NCBI GenBank assembly: GCA_024640625.1
Contig: JAHEER010000039.1
Span: 1-33,300, forward strand
DNA from: Desulfobulbaceae bacterium
GTDB taxonomy: Bacteria > Desulfobacterota > Desulfobulbia > Desulfobulbales > Desulfocapsaceae
Length of the DNA stretch: 33,300 nucleotides
Reading direction: 5' to 3'
The stretch's first letter is position 1, and each line of letters begins with the position of its first letter. Below, piece by piece: positions 9,156 through 17,505 of this stretch. The notes beneath the pieces were generated by a model. The model searched no databases. It had not been told where the DNA came from and worked only from the letters and a program-made list of their open reading frames with translations. The position numbers and the translations under genes were made by a program.

Positions 9156-11279
9156 ATGAAGCACGAAACGCACCATTTATCCCTCAGACGCACTTTACCA
9201 CCGATCCTCTGCGCAGCGCTTTTCTCTCTGCTGCTGGGCGGCACCGTCTACGGTGATACCTGTATCACCTGCCATACCGACGAAGATCTGCTCGAGGAAA
9301 ATCTGGCTGAGGTCAAGACCAAGACCTCGGCAATGCAGGCGGGCAGCGGCTGAGGCGGCGCCGTGGCTCCGTTGGAGCCGCAGGAAAAAGTACTGGTCTC
9401 GGAGGATTTCCTCGATTCCACGCACGGCGAACTGGCCTGTGTGGATTGTCACGGCGGCGACGACACCGCCGACGACAAAGAAAGCGCCCACGAAGGGTTC
9501 GATCCCCAACCATCGATCAACAATCCCCAGGAAACCTGCGGTGAGTGCCATGAAGAGGCAGAAACCGTGCCGCAGTCGCTGCACATGACGCTGTCGACCT
9601 TTCCAGGCTACCTGGAAAAGCGGGCCAGCGAGGACACCTGGGAAAAAGTCGATCACGGCAGAGAGCGACACTGCGCCGCTTGTCACACAAGCTGCGGTGG
9701 CTGTCACGTCAGCAGACCGAAATATTCCGGCAAAGGGTTCGTCAACGGCCATATCTTCAGCGCCAAGCCGGATCCGGTTAACCAGTGTACTGCCTGTCAC
9801 GGCAGCCGGGTGGGCAATGAATTCTTCGGTGCCCGCGGCCAGGGTGACGTCCATCTCCGGGAATACAACATGAGCTGTGAAGACTGTCACTCTGCCGAAG
9901 AGATGCATGCCGCCGCCCCGGAGGGTCTGGAGAACCGTTATCACCTCGAAGAGGCGGCCAACTGCAAGGACTGCCACCAGGACCTGCAATATGGATCGGT
10001 GCGTGACCACCGTATTCACAACAACAAGGTTCAGTGCCAGGTCTGCCATTCGCAGACCTACGTCAACTGTTACAGCTGTCACACCGGTACCGATGAGGAG
10101 GGCATCGCCTATTTCATCAACAATCATGAATTCGAGGGAATGAAAATCGGCTTCAACCCTGATCGCATACCCGACAACAACTATAAATATGTCATCCTCA
10201 GGCATGTGCCTGTCGATCACAAGCTGTTCGATTACTATATCAAGGACGGCTTCCCCCGTTTTGACGTTGCCTCTACCTGGAAACGGGCCTCACCTCACAA
10301 TATTCAGCGCCGTACCTGGCAGAATGCAAACTGCAACAATTGCCATGGCCAGCGCGATTTATTCCTCGACGAGAGCGACCTGCTCGACTACGAGATAAAG
10401 GCAAACATCGGGGTCACCGTCGCCGATGACCAGATCCCGCCCAAACGGGCCCGGGTCATGCCGCTCAATATCGACAGCTCGAGGGTCAATGCATCACGGG
10501 TTGTGACTGTCGAATGGCTCAATGAGCACCTCGATGACGACAATCTTGTCATTCTTGACGCCAGAAGCGAGAGCGACTACGAGCATGGTCACATTCCCGG
10601 CGCCATCAGTCTGGATCCGAATGCAACCGAGGGCTTGAGGACCGACCCTTATTCCGATACCGCCCTGACCATCGAAGAGGACGAGACCCTGGCCGAGACA
10701 CTCGGGGAATATGGGATCGCCATTGACGATCATATCGTTGTCTATGCCAAGCGGGGCATGGATGCCGGCTTCTTGCTGGGCATCCTCGATTATGCCGGAG
10801 CTGAAAACATTGCCATTCTCGACGGCGGCATCATGGCCTGGGAGCTGGCCGATTATGAGCTTTCCGACGAAGAACCCGACTGGGAAGAAAAGACCTTTGC
10901 CATTAAATCCAGGAAAAACCTGATCGTGGATACCGAATACCTGAAGGAAAATCTCGACAATCCCGATATGAAAATCGTCGATGTCAGGGTCATGCAGCAA
11001 TCCACCGGCCTGGTGGGCCATGGCCTCGCCGACCGCCCGGGCAGCATCCCCGGCTCGGTGAAGTTCCCTCTGCCCGGCCTGTTCATGGACGACTCCTATC
11101 TGAAGAGCGCCGAAGAGCTTCTCTGGGTGCTGCGCGAGAGAAACATCAGACCCAATCAAACCATCGTCGTCTCCTGCAATACCGGCAACTGGGCAGCCGC
11201 TGCGATGTTCATGCTGCGCTATCTGGGTTACCCGGACGTGAAGCTGCACGACGAATCCTGGATCAACTGGGAAGACTGA
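9156..11279 (+). CDS. Selenocysteine-containing 11-heme cytochrome c fused to two rhodanese domains (TGA read-through at 9351-9353)
   Basis: With the in-frame TGA at 9351-9353 read as selenocysteine, this gives a 707-residue periplasmic protein with Sec at residue 66 in the context GSG-U-GG. GAGGAG sits five bases before the ATG. Residues 1-33 are a Sec signal peptide (hydrophobic core PPILCAALFSLLLGG). Eleven CxxCH sites follow: one before the TGA (CITCH, residues 36-40) and ten after it, ending near residue 397 (including CAACH and CGGCH set close together). The C-terminus has two rhodanese modules. The first (about 449-568) has LDARSESDYEHGHIPGA but alanine where the catalytic cysteine should be (VVYAKRG). 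The second (about 587-707) keeps the cysteine (VVSCNTGNW, residue 674). This inactive-active pairing is usual for tandem sulfurtransferases. A SECIS-like hairpin follows the TGA at once. A role in reducing a sulfur, selenium or metal compound is inference. Automated callers would probably start it at GTG 9363 and lose the signal peptide, first heme and Sec. Confidence 0.85.
9354..9384 (+). promoter_or_regulatory. Bacterial SECIS-like hairpin directly after the in-frame TGA
   Basis: GTGGCTCC (9363-9370) pairs with GGAGCCGC (9374-9381) through eight base pairs including one U-G pair. The stem extends by C9362-G9383 and C9361-G9384 around a bulged A9382. The apical loop is GTT, with G first, and begins 17 bases after the TGA. 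Known bacterial SECIS elements sit within the coding region just after the UGA, place the apical loop about 16-37 bases downstream and have a G among the first two loop bases; this hairpin meets all three. It would recruit SelB and the selenocysteyl-tRNA. Confidence 0.75.
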
Positions 11280-11310
11280 TCTGGCACCTCAAGAATTTTA
11301 AGGCCAATAC

Positions 11311-11345
11311 AAAAAGGCCGGCCGGATAAACCGGTCGGCCTTTTT
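11311..11345. terminator. Bidirectional rho-independent terminator between the two convergent cytochrome genes
   Basis: AAAAAGGCCGGCCGG (11311-11325) pairs with CCGGTCGGCCTTTTT (11331-11345) over 15 positions, one of them a G-T wobble, with loop ATAAA. T-runs follow the GC stem on both strands. It lies 31 bases after the selenocytochrome stop and 20 bases past the stop of the opposing NapC-type gene, so it can serve both. Confidence 0.9.
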
Positions 11346-11365
11346 CTTTTGCTGGGTGTTACCGG

Positions 11366-12811
11366 TTAGATTCCCTGGATAGTCTCCAGGATCTGAGGAT
11401 TGGCTTCGTCTTCGGCCAGAATGATGTGGCAGGCCTCGCAGTCCATCGAGATAGTCTCGCCCGCGCTGGTTTCATGCTCGTCGTCATGGCAGCGGAAGCA
11501 GCCCGAGTTGCCCTGGTGGCCGCGCAGACTGCGGTAGGTGTTCCAGCCGATCTTCATGGACGGCCAGACATTTTCCAGGTATGCAGCCTGCACGCCTGAA
11601 ACCGCTTTCTCCAGCATCGGCATATTGTTGTTGACCACATTGGGGTATTTGAGCCGATACCAGGCGCGCAGTTCGGTGGCAATCTTGTTTTTTGCCTCCT
11701 CATGGCTTTCGTAATCCCTGGTGATCAGCTCGTAGCCGATTTTCCGGATATAGGGCAGTTCGGTGGGGATGGCTCCCAGCAGGAGCTTCTCGTCGATCGC
11801 GTCTTCCGGCGTTTTATAGACATGGGTAGGCCGATTGTGGCAGTCTATGCAGTCCATTTCCCTGGTATAGGTCTGCTGTTCAGGCGGTACATCGCCGTCG
11901 TGCTTGTCGAAGACCACCGTGGTGCCGTCCGGCTTGATGAGCGTCACCTGGCTTATCTCCTCGCGTTCCCAGTCGCTGTGCGTGTAGGTTATCCTGTTTT
12001 CCTCGGCAACATGCCAGTGGATGCCGTGAGCCTCCGATCCCTGGTAACCGCCGGACCCCACCTTGAGCAGCATGACCGTCTGCACATGCGTGTTGTTCTC
12101 GTCGGAGAGATATTTATCCTTGATGTAGAGCTTGTCTCCATGAAACAACTCGGGACGGTGGCACTCCTCGCAGGTGTCGCGGGCCGGACGCAGGCCGTGC
12201 ACGGGAGTTTCGATCGGTGTGGCATACGACTTGGCCACCACCGCAACCAGCTGCCTGGTTCCCGACAACTTCGATTTTACAAACCACTGGGCGCCCGAGC
12301 CAATATGGCATTCGACACACTTGACCCTGCTGTGGGGGGATTTCATATAGGTGGAATACTCAGGCTCCATGACCGAGTGGCAGAGCTGGCCGCAGAACTC
12401 GTTTGACTCGGTGTAGTGGTAGCCGGTATAGGCCAGCAGAATGATCACGAACACATTGACGAAGGTCAGACTGGTGGCCAGGAATATGATCTTCCTGAGC
12501 TTGATGAAGTTTTCCGGTACCGACAACTTGTCGCTGAGATATTCATGGGTAAACAGGCCGACATCTTCTTTACCCTTGAAGAAAAAGAGTCCCAGAAAAA
12601 TCAGCACGAGCCCGATGATGAAGGCCGGGGCAACAAACATGTAAAGCACGAAGCCGAAATACTGATTGTGGATGAAGCCGAACAATTCGAGCAGAATCCC
12701 CCCCAGCAGAATCGGGAATGATGCCGTAGTCATGGTCGCCCCGACCAGCGACAGCTTGCTCCTGGCGATACCGTTTATGAACGCTCTGATGATTTGTGTA
12801 AATTTGACCAA
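11366..12811 (-). CDS. NapC/NirT-type multiheme cytochrome c, membrane quinol dehydrogenase (ImcH-like)
   Basis: A 481-residue inner-membrane cytochrome that probably takes electrons from menaquinol and passes them to periplasmic cytochromes. Three hydrophobic helices fill the first 130 residues (for example GFVLYMFVAPAFIIGLVLIF). A large periplasmic heme domain follows. Five CxxCH sites are seen (CVECH, CEECH, CIDCH, CFRCH, CEACH). The NapC-type first site reads CGQLCH, a CX3CH spacing, followed by SVMEPEYSTYMKSPHSRV and HIGSGAQWFVKSKLSG. The latter two stretches recall the ImcH-like inner-membrane cytochromes of metal-reducing bacteria. The TTG at 12811 is chosen because GGAGG lies eight bases upstream; an in-frame GTG at 12826 is the alternative. 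It converges on the selenocytochrome gene, and the two share a terminator. Confidence 0.85.
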   Translation of the reverse strand: MVKFTQIIRAFINGIARSKLSLVGATMTTASFPILLGGILLELFGFIHNQYFGFVLYMFVAPAFIIGLVLIFLGLFFFKGKEDVGLFTHEYLSDKLSVPENFIKLRKIIFLATSLTFVNVFVIILLAYTGYHYTESNEFCGQLCHSVMEPEYSTYMKSPHSRVKCVECHIGSGAQWFVKSKLSGTRQLVAVVAKSYATPIETPVHGLRPARDTCEECHRPELFHGDKLYIKDKYLSDENNTHVQTVMLLKVGSGGYQGSEAHGIHWHVAEENRITYTHSDWEREEISQVTLIKPDGTTVVFDKHDGDVPPEQQTYTREMDCIDCHNRPTHVYKTPEDAIDEKLLLGAIPTELPYIRKIGYELITRDYESHEEAKNKIATELRAWYRLKYPNVVNNNMPMLEKAVSGVQAAYLENVWPSMKIGWNTYRSLRGHQGNSGCFRCHDDEHETSAGETISMDCEACHIILAEDEANPQILETIQGI

Positions 12812-12825
12812 AACTGATCCCTCCA

Positions 12826-12909
12826 CTGAAAATCGTTATCTTTTCTTTTAACCCATTTTGAGAAAGGTAAAGAGTACTACATTGTCTCTTTGATTTAAAC
12901 GATTTTCAG
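12826..12909. repeat. 12-bp perfect inverted repeat flanking the NapC-type gene's promoter region
   Basis: CTGAAAATCGTT (12826-12837) and its exact complement AACGATTTTCAG (12898-12909) bracket 60 bp of AT-rich DNA immediately upstream of the NapC-type gene. The near arm overlaps the possible GTG start and lies about 15 bases before the TTG start. The arms may be paired operators or form a long leader hairpin. The rest of the 12827-13041 gap shows no gene. Confidence 0.5.
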
Positions 12910-13041
12910 CGCTAATCATCCGGCAGATTCGCAGCCATCAGCAGAACTGGCGTCCGGCTCGAAGCTCCGAGGGATGCACACGCGAATGAGACAGAACGAC
13001 AACGTCATCGCGGGGTGGTGCGGCCAGTCTGAGTGTAAAAT

Positions 13042-16000
13042 CTACTTTTCCGTTTCGGTCTTCACCTCTTCGTCCACAGTTTCTTCCAGATCGCCCAGTA
13101 TCCTCTTGCACTGATCCATATTGGCCTGGGTCGTCTCCACCAGTTTCTGGGCCAAAAACGAAAGCCCGCCGGTGGCAACGAAGGCGGTGTAGCCCACATA
13201 TTTTTTGGCGACTTCGGCCACATCGACACCTATCCTCGGTTCGGCAAGGGTGCCGCCGACATGGACCAGCGAGGCCAGACCTACGTTGGTGAGCCCGCTT
13301 ATCGGCCCCCTGGCTTTGGGCGCGATCCCCACATCCAGCTCCTCGGTCTTCAGGTTGATCTCCCCTCCCCCCATCCAGGTTACTTCGGTGGTCTGGGCGG
13401 CAATCTTCCTGTGGAAGTCGGCAATTCCGTCCTCGATATCTAAGCGGATTACGGCGCATTCCAGTGTCGTCTTGTCACTGTCCAGCGGGTTCAGGTTGGA
13501 GAGCAACCCAGCCCCGAACTGGCTCATAAACGATTTTTCCAACTCCACATCTTGCAAATCGGCGGCAAAATGGCCGTTCAGGCTGCCCATGATATCCGCT
13601 ACTGACCTCCCATTGCCGTCAAGATCGACATCGAGATCGAAAAGCCCGCCAAATCGGGGGGAGACGAAATCATCGAATTTCAGAGCCACGTCCAGCACGG
13701 CATCATCGTTTCGACCATCAAGCTCAATATAGCCTTTGCCGGAACCGCCGTTGGTCTGACTGAGAGCAAACGGATCAACTCGCAGAAGGCCGTCATCGAG
13801 GCTGATTGCAATTGTACCGCTCATGTCGATACCGCTGGGGATCCGCACATTAGAGGCATCGATTTTCAGGTCAACATCGTAATCGCGCAGCACCCCTACA
13901 GCCAGTGGTTCAGCAGAAAATATCCTCTTTCCGGTGATCGGGGGTTCCTCGGCCTGCTGCTCTGGCGCCTGCTCTGCAACCATCTCAGTCTCGTCGGCCT
14001 CTATCTCTGTCTCAGCATCCTTTATCTCGGTCTCAACAGCCTCCGCCTCAGCACCGGAAACCTGCTCAGCTTCTGATTCAGCAGTCTCTTCCTTGGCTGC
14101 CAGAAAATCCGTGAAATCGAAATCTGTTATCGTCAGTTCACCACTGATACGTTTACGCTCGACATCTTCCGCCGGCGGACTCAGGTAGGCAAGATTGGCC
14201 AGGATCTCGCTCTTCTCTTTCCGAGCCGTAAACTCTTCAAGGCGATACTCACCGGGTTTTCCCGAGGCTTTGCCGGTTATCTTTATCGGATTGTCTTCAG
14301 GTATTTTAGCCGCGAACAGAGCTCCGAGCCTGGTCAGCGACTCCACATCTATGGTGAGCTGCGTCTCAAATGTCTGGGGTGCCATAAGATCGGGGAACAG
14401 TGCCTCGATCACCGTCTTGGTTCCTTCGCCATCAAGCTGGGCATATAAGGTTACCGGGCTTTCCGGACTTTCTGTATCGGCCTTGATCTGCGCAACCCAG
14501 GGACCGGTCTCCGGCAACTCTTTATTCGCCAATTCGGACAAAGTGGCTAACGAATCCAGGTTGCCGTCAATAACCGCCCTGATGCCTGAGATCTTGAGGA
14601 GATCCTTGATCACCACATCTGCCCTGGTTTCTATGCCGTCCTGGCTTAAAGATGCCTTGAGCGTATCCAGCGTGAGTGATGCCTCAGTCGACCCAAGATG
14701 CGCGTCAAGCTCCAGTGAACCGAGCTCTGGAAGATCGATTCCGGGGCTCACCTTGTCGAGAAGATTCGCGATAGAAGAGGTGTTGGCATCAAGCGTGAGG
14801 TCTATACCTGCTTTGCCGAAATTTTTCCGATCCTGGGCAACTCCTGCAAGGACCATCACATCCGCCACCACGGCTTTCACCTCGGCCTCGATCTCGTCTC
14901 CTGAAAGAGCCAGGTCGAGATGTTCCAGAGCCAGGGATTGGTCCGACGAACCAAGCCTGCCCCGGATGTTCAAGGTTCCCAAATCAGGGATCGTTGCCAC
15001 TCCCGCCAGCTTGCCGATTTCAGCAAGCGCCCCCGTCTCCATATCGACTGAGACATCGATTCCGGCCCGGGCATAAGCTTCCGTTCCTTCCGCCACTTTG
15101 GTCAGGGCCATCAGGTCGGCGATCGCAGCTCTCACCTTCGCCTGAATCAGATCACCGTCCAGCGCCAGTTCGAGATCATCCAACCGGTACGAATCCTCAG
15201 CCGATGAAAAATTCGAGTCGAGGTTCAGCGAACCAAGCGCCGGCACCTCCACCCCGGCGAACCTGGTCAGGGTCTCCGTATCGTCGATCCTGCCGCTCAA
15301 CTGGGCGGCAACACCTGTCTGATCAATGATATTGGCGACCGTACCGGTCAACTTCAGCTCCACGCCCGAATCCTTTACCGTGGCCAGCAAATCGGTTATC
15401 TCCAGTTGGTCGAGGCTGCCCGAGGAAGCCACATTGATGGCAACGGATGAAGGCACTTCAACGGGCAACTCTATACCAGCTTTGGTGAGGATCTCGGCCA
15501 GCTGGTCCGTCGCCGCTTCAGCCTTGATATCGATTCCGCTTACTGTAAATTTCTCGTCACCAGATCCGCCGATCTTCTGAGCCGACCCATCAATGCGGGC
15601 GCTCAGGACGGGGTCCTGAAGATCGAGCTGCAGAGACTCAAGCTGCAAGGTCTTGCTGCTCGAAGAAAGCTTCGCCAGCCCTTTAACAGGACCGAAAGAG
15701 GGAATTTCCTGGCCGATATAGCCGCCGATTATCGAAGTTGATTCCAGGTTCACGCTTAGATCGGCGCTGCCGCCCTGGTAATCGAGCACGTTCTCCATCG
15801 CTCCGGTCAAACTGATAGCAAGTCCTGAATCCTTGAGCTGCAGCTGCAGATCGCTTACCGCGAGTTGCTCCTTACTGCCGCTTACTGCCCCTTTCAATTG
15901 CACAGTCTGGGGAAGGAGATAGCGTCCCGGCAGATCCACTCCTTTGAGCAGCTCGGTGGCTTGCTCGGAGGAGATCTCGGCCTGCACGTCGATCCCCGAC

Positions 16001-16980
16001 AACTCGGTCAGGTTGGCCACCGCACCGTGAATCGCCAGCAGCAGCCGCGGATCATCCAGGTTGAGTTTGATATTATCGGTAGCCAATTGCCCCTCTGCGG
16101 CCCGAAAGCGCAGGGAGAGATCGAGCCCCTGCAGGGCGGGCAGCTCCACCCCGGCAAAAGGTGCAAAGGTCGAGATGTCGGCAGCGTTGAGGGTAACATC
16201 GATCTGGGCATTGGGCTCGGGCAGCAGGGGACCGGCGCTGCCTTCCAGTCCAAGAGCGGCTTCATTCAACTTTCCCTGCAGTGCAACCGGGGTCATCTCA
16301 TTGGCGTACCACTGTTCAATATTGCCCAGCGAACCCGTCAGCTCAATCGGTGCACCTTGATAGGTCGCCACCAGATTAAGCGGTATATCATTGTCTTCAA
16401 CGAAAAGCCTCAGTGTCTCAATCGTCGCGTCCAAGCGCTTTTTCTTTGCCCCGTCAGCGAAGACAAAGACAAGGTCGCTGATTTGAAAATTACGAATATA
16501 GGGTTTCACCGGCAGCTTGAAAGAGTCTTTCTCGCCCAGCTCTTCGCCCTCCTGCATCGGTTCCTCCACTGCCGGCTTTTCATCACCGGTGGCAAGCACC
16601 CAGTTACCGTCTCCTTGGGCATTGGTCTCCAACAGTACATCCGGGGCCTCGAGCTCCACCGTGAGGTCAAGCGTTCCCTTGAACAGGGGGAGGAGTCGCA
16701 GCTGCACCAGCAGGCCGTCTGCGGTGACCATCTCTTCTCTCGTACCCCATTGGGCATTGGCAAACCGGATGTCATGGGCAGCCAGGCCGAGAGTAGGGCC
16801 TATCTGCACATCGAACTCGCCATCGATCGCCAGGGTCCTGCCGGTGGCCGACTCGGCCGCCCCAGTGAGCCACTTCTTATACTGGTCGTCACTGATCAAT
16901 TGCAAAGTGATGAAGGCCAGGAGTATGAAGCCAACGATACCAATGAACGTATACCCTATGACCTTGAGAAGCAGTTTCAT
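13042..16980 (-). CDS. AsmA-family protein, very long with internal repeat array
   Basis: A 1312-residue envelope protein. It has one N-terminal membrane anchor (LLLKVIGYTFIGIVGFILLA) and the AsmA opening ATGRTLAIDGEFDVQIGPTLG, then ANAQWGTREEMVTADGL. The C-terminal AsmA domain is recognised from VGVLRDYDVDLKIDASNVRI, then GIDMSGTIAISLDDGLLRVDP and GEINLKTEELDVGIAPKARG. Between them lie about seven units of 85-100 residues, each built of a pattern like LP-LGSL-L, SS--L-L--L-L-L-D and V-DL--L-G (roughly residues 270-880). An acidic low-complexity linker (about 13930-14110) joins this to the C-terminal part. GAGGG lies seven bases before the ATG. AsmA/TamB-like proteins are thought to form periplasmic lipid-transfer bridges; that role here is inferred from the family. 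Most E. coli AsmA-type proteins are shorter. Confidence 0.88.
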   Translation of the reverse strand: MKLLLKVIGYTFIGIVGFILLAFITLQLISDDQYKKWLTGAAESATGRTLAIDGEFDVQIGPTLGLAAHDIRFANAQWGTREEMVTADGLLVQLRLLPLFKGTLDLTVELEAPDVLLETNAQGDGNWVLATGDEKPAVEEPMQEGEELGEKDSFKLPVKPYIRNFQISDLVFVFADGAKKKRLDATIETLRLFVEDNDIPLNLVATYQGAPIELTGSLGNIEQWYANEMTPVALQGKLNEAALGLEGSAGPLLPEPNAQIDVTLNAADISTFAPFAGVELPALQGLDLSLRFRAAEGQLATDNIKLNLDDPRLLLAIHGAVANLTELSGIDVQAEISSEQATELLKGVDLPGRYLLPQTVQLKGAVSGSKEQLAVSDLQLQLKDSGLAISLTGAMENVLDYQGGSADLSVNLESTSIIGGYIGQEIPSFGPVKGLAKLSSSSKTLQLESLQLDLQDPVLSARIDGSAQKIGGSGDEKFTVSGIDIKAEAATDQLAEILTKAGIELPVEVPSSVAINVASSGSLDQLEITDLLATVKDSGVELKLTGTVANIIDQTGVAAQLSGRIDDTETLTRFAGVEVPALGSLNLDSNFSSAEDSYRLDDLELALDGDLIQAKVRAAIADLMALTKVAEGTEAYARAGIDVSVDMETGALAEIGKLAGVATIPDLGTLNIRGRLGSSDQSLALEHLDLALSGDEIEAEVKAVVADVMVLAGVAQDRKNFGKAGIDLTLDANTSSIANLLDKVSPGIDLPELGSLELDAHLGSTEASLTLDTLKASLSQDGIETRADVVIKDLLKISGIRAVIDGNLDSLATLSELANKELPETGPWVAQIKADTESPESPVTLYAQLDGEGTKTVIEALFPDLMAPQTFETQLTIDVESLTRLGALFAAKIPEDNPIKITGKASGKPGEYRLEEFTARKEKSEILANLAYLSPPAEDVERKRISGELTITDFDFTDFLAAKEETAESEAEQVSGAEAEAVETEIKDAETEIEADETEMVAEQAPEQQAEEPPITGKRIFSAEPLAVGVLRDYDVDLKIDASNVRIPSGIDMSGTIAISLDDGLLRVDPFALSQTNGGSGKGYIELDGRNDDAVLDVALKFDDFVSPRFGGLFDLDVDLDGNGRSVADIMGSLNGHFAADLQDVELEKSFMSQFGAGLLSNLNPLDSDKTTLECAVIRLDIEDGIADFHRKIAAQTTEVTWMGGGEINLKTEELDVGIAPKARGPISGLTNVGLASLVHVGGTLAEPRIGVDVAEVAKKYVGYTAFVATGGLSFLAQKLVETTQANMDQCKRILGDLEETVDEEVKTETEK

Positions 16981-17405
16981 TGCATGTCCCTCATTTTAAA
17001 TAGAATTGAGCACATAAGAAAATAAGCTCAAAGCTCATCCCGGCAAGCGCAGAAATTCACAATTATCCACAGGCGGTCGCCGGTGCAGTAAAAAGACAGT
17101 ATGTAAAAGATAGGATGTTTGCCTGTGCAGGCCTGACTCTCAAGTCACAATACGCAAGCGAAAGAATGAATTGAGCAGCGAGACTGCCATAACTGGGGGC
17201 CAAACCAATGTTTGTATGGCGTGCACCGCACTGGCAGAAGCAGCCAGGAAAATTATTACCCAAAGAAACACTATCTTTTGTGGAGTCGAGATCATTATAC
17301 CCCCTTATATGACGTTGCTCTGCACCCTCACACAACAAGCATCAACACTTACAAAGAAATGGGGAATAGGGTGGAGGATCAGGTATTGCCAGAGACTGTA
17401 ATTAC
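16981..17405. other. Intergenic region between divergent asmA-like and lipoprotein genes
   Basis: About 425 bases without a supportable gene. Short open frames exist on both strands (the longest is 17063-17338 minus), but they lack ribosome binding sites, recognisable motifs or coding-like composition. The stretch is more AT-rich than its neighbours. It presumably holds the asmA-like gene's promoter on the left side, which I could not place with confidence. Confidence 0.6.
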
Positions 17406-17435
17406 TTGACAGGCTTCCCCTACCCCAGTTATTAG
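17406..17435 (+). promoter_or_regulatory. Candidate sigma70 promoter for the lipoprotein gene
   Basis: A perfect TTGACA (17406-17411) is followed after 18 bp by TATTAG (17430-17435), about 70 bases before the ATG at 17506. The -35 box is the strongest in the window; the -10 box matches four of six. Confidence 0.5.
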
Positions 17436-17505
17436 GTTATTTATGCCGTAAAATTAACCATTAATTGGCAATCTGCAGGTGAGAAAAATATACTGGTCGG
17501 GATAC

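Noticed and set aside
9156-9353. Stand-alone 65-residue monoheme protein ending at the TGA
   Set aside because: The frame continues without shift into a multiheme protein that otherwise lacks a signal peptide, and a SECIS-like hairpin follows the TGA; selenocysteine read-through explains all of this better.
12938-13459. Minus-strand ORF of 173 codons overlapping the AsmA C-terminus
   Set aside because: Out-of-frame shadow of the AsmA-family gene, with Arg/Gly/Asp-rich low-complexity translation.
17063-17338. Minus-strand ORF of 91 codons between the asmA-like and lipoprotein genes
   Set aside because: No ribosome binding site, no recognisable protein pattern, AT-rich non-coding composition.
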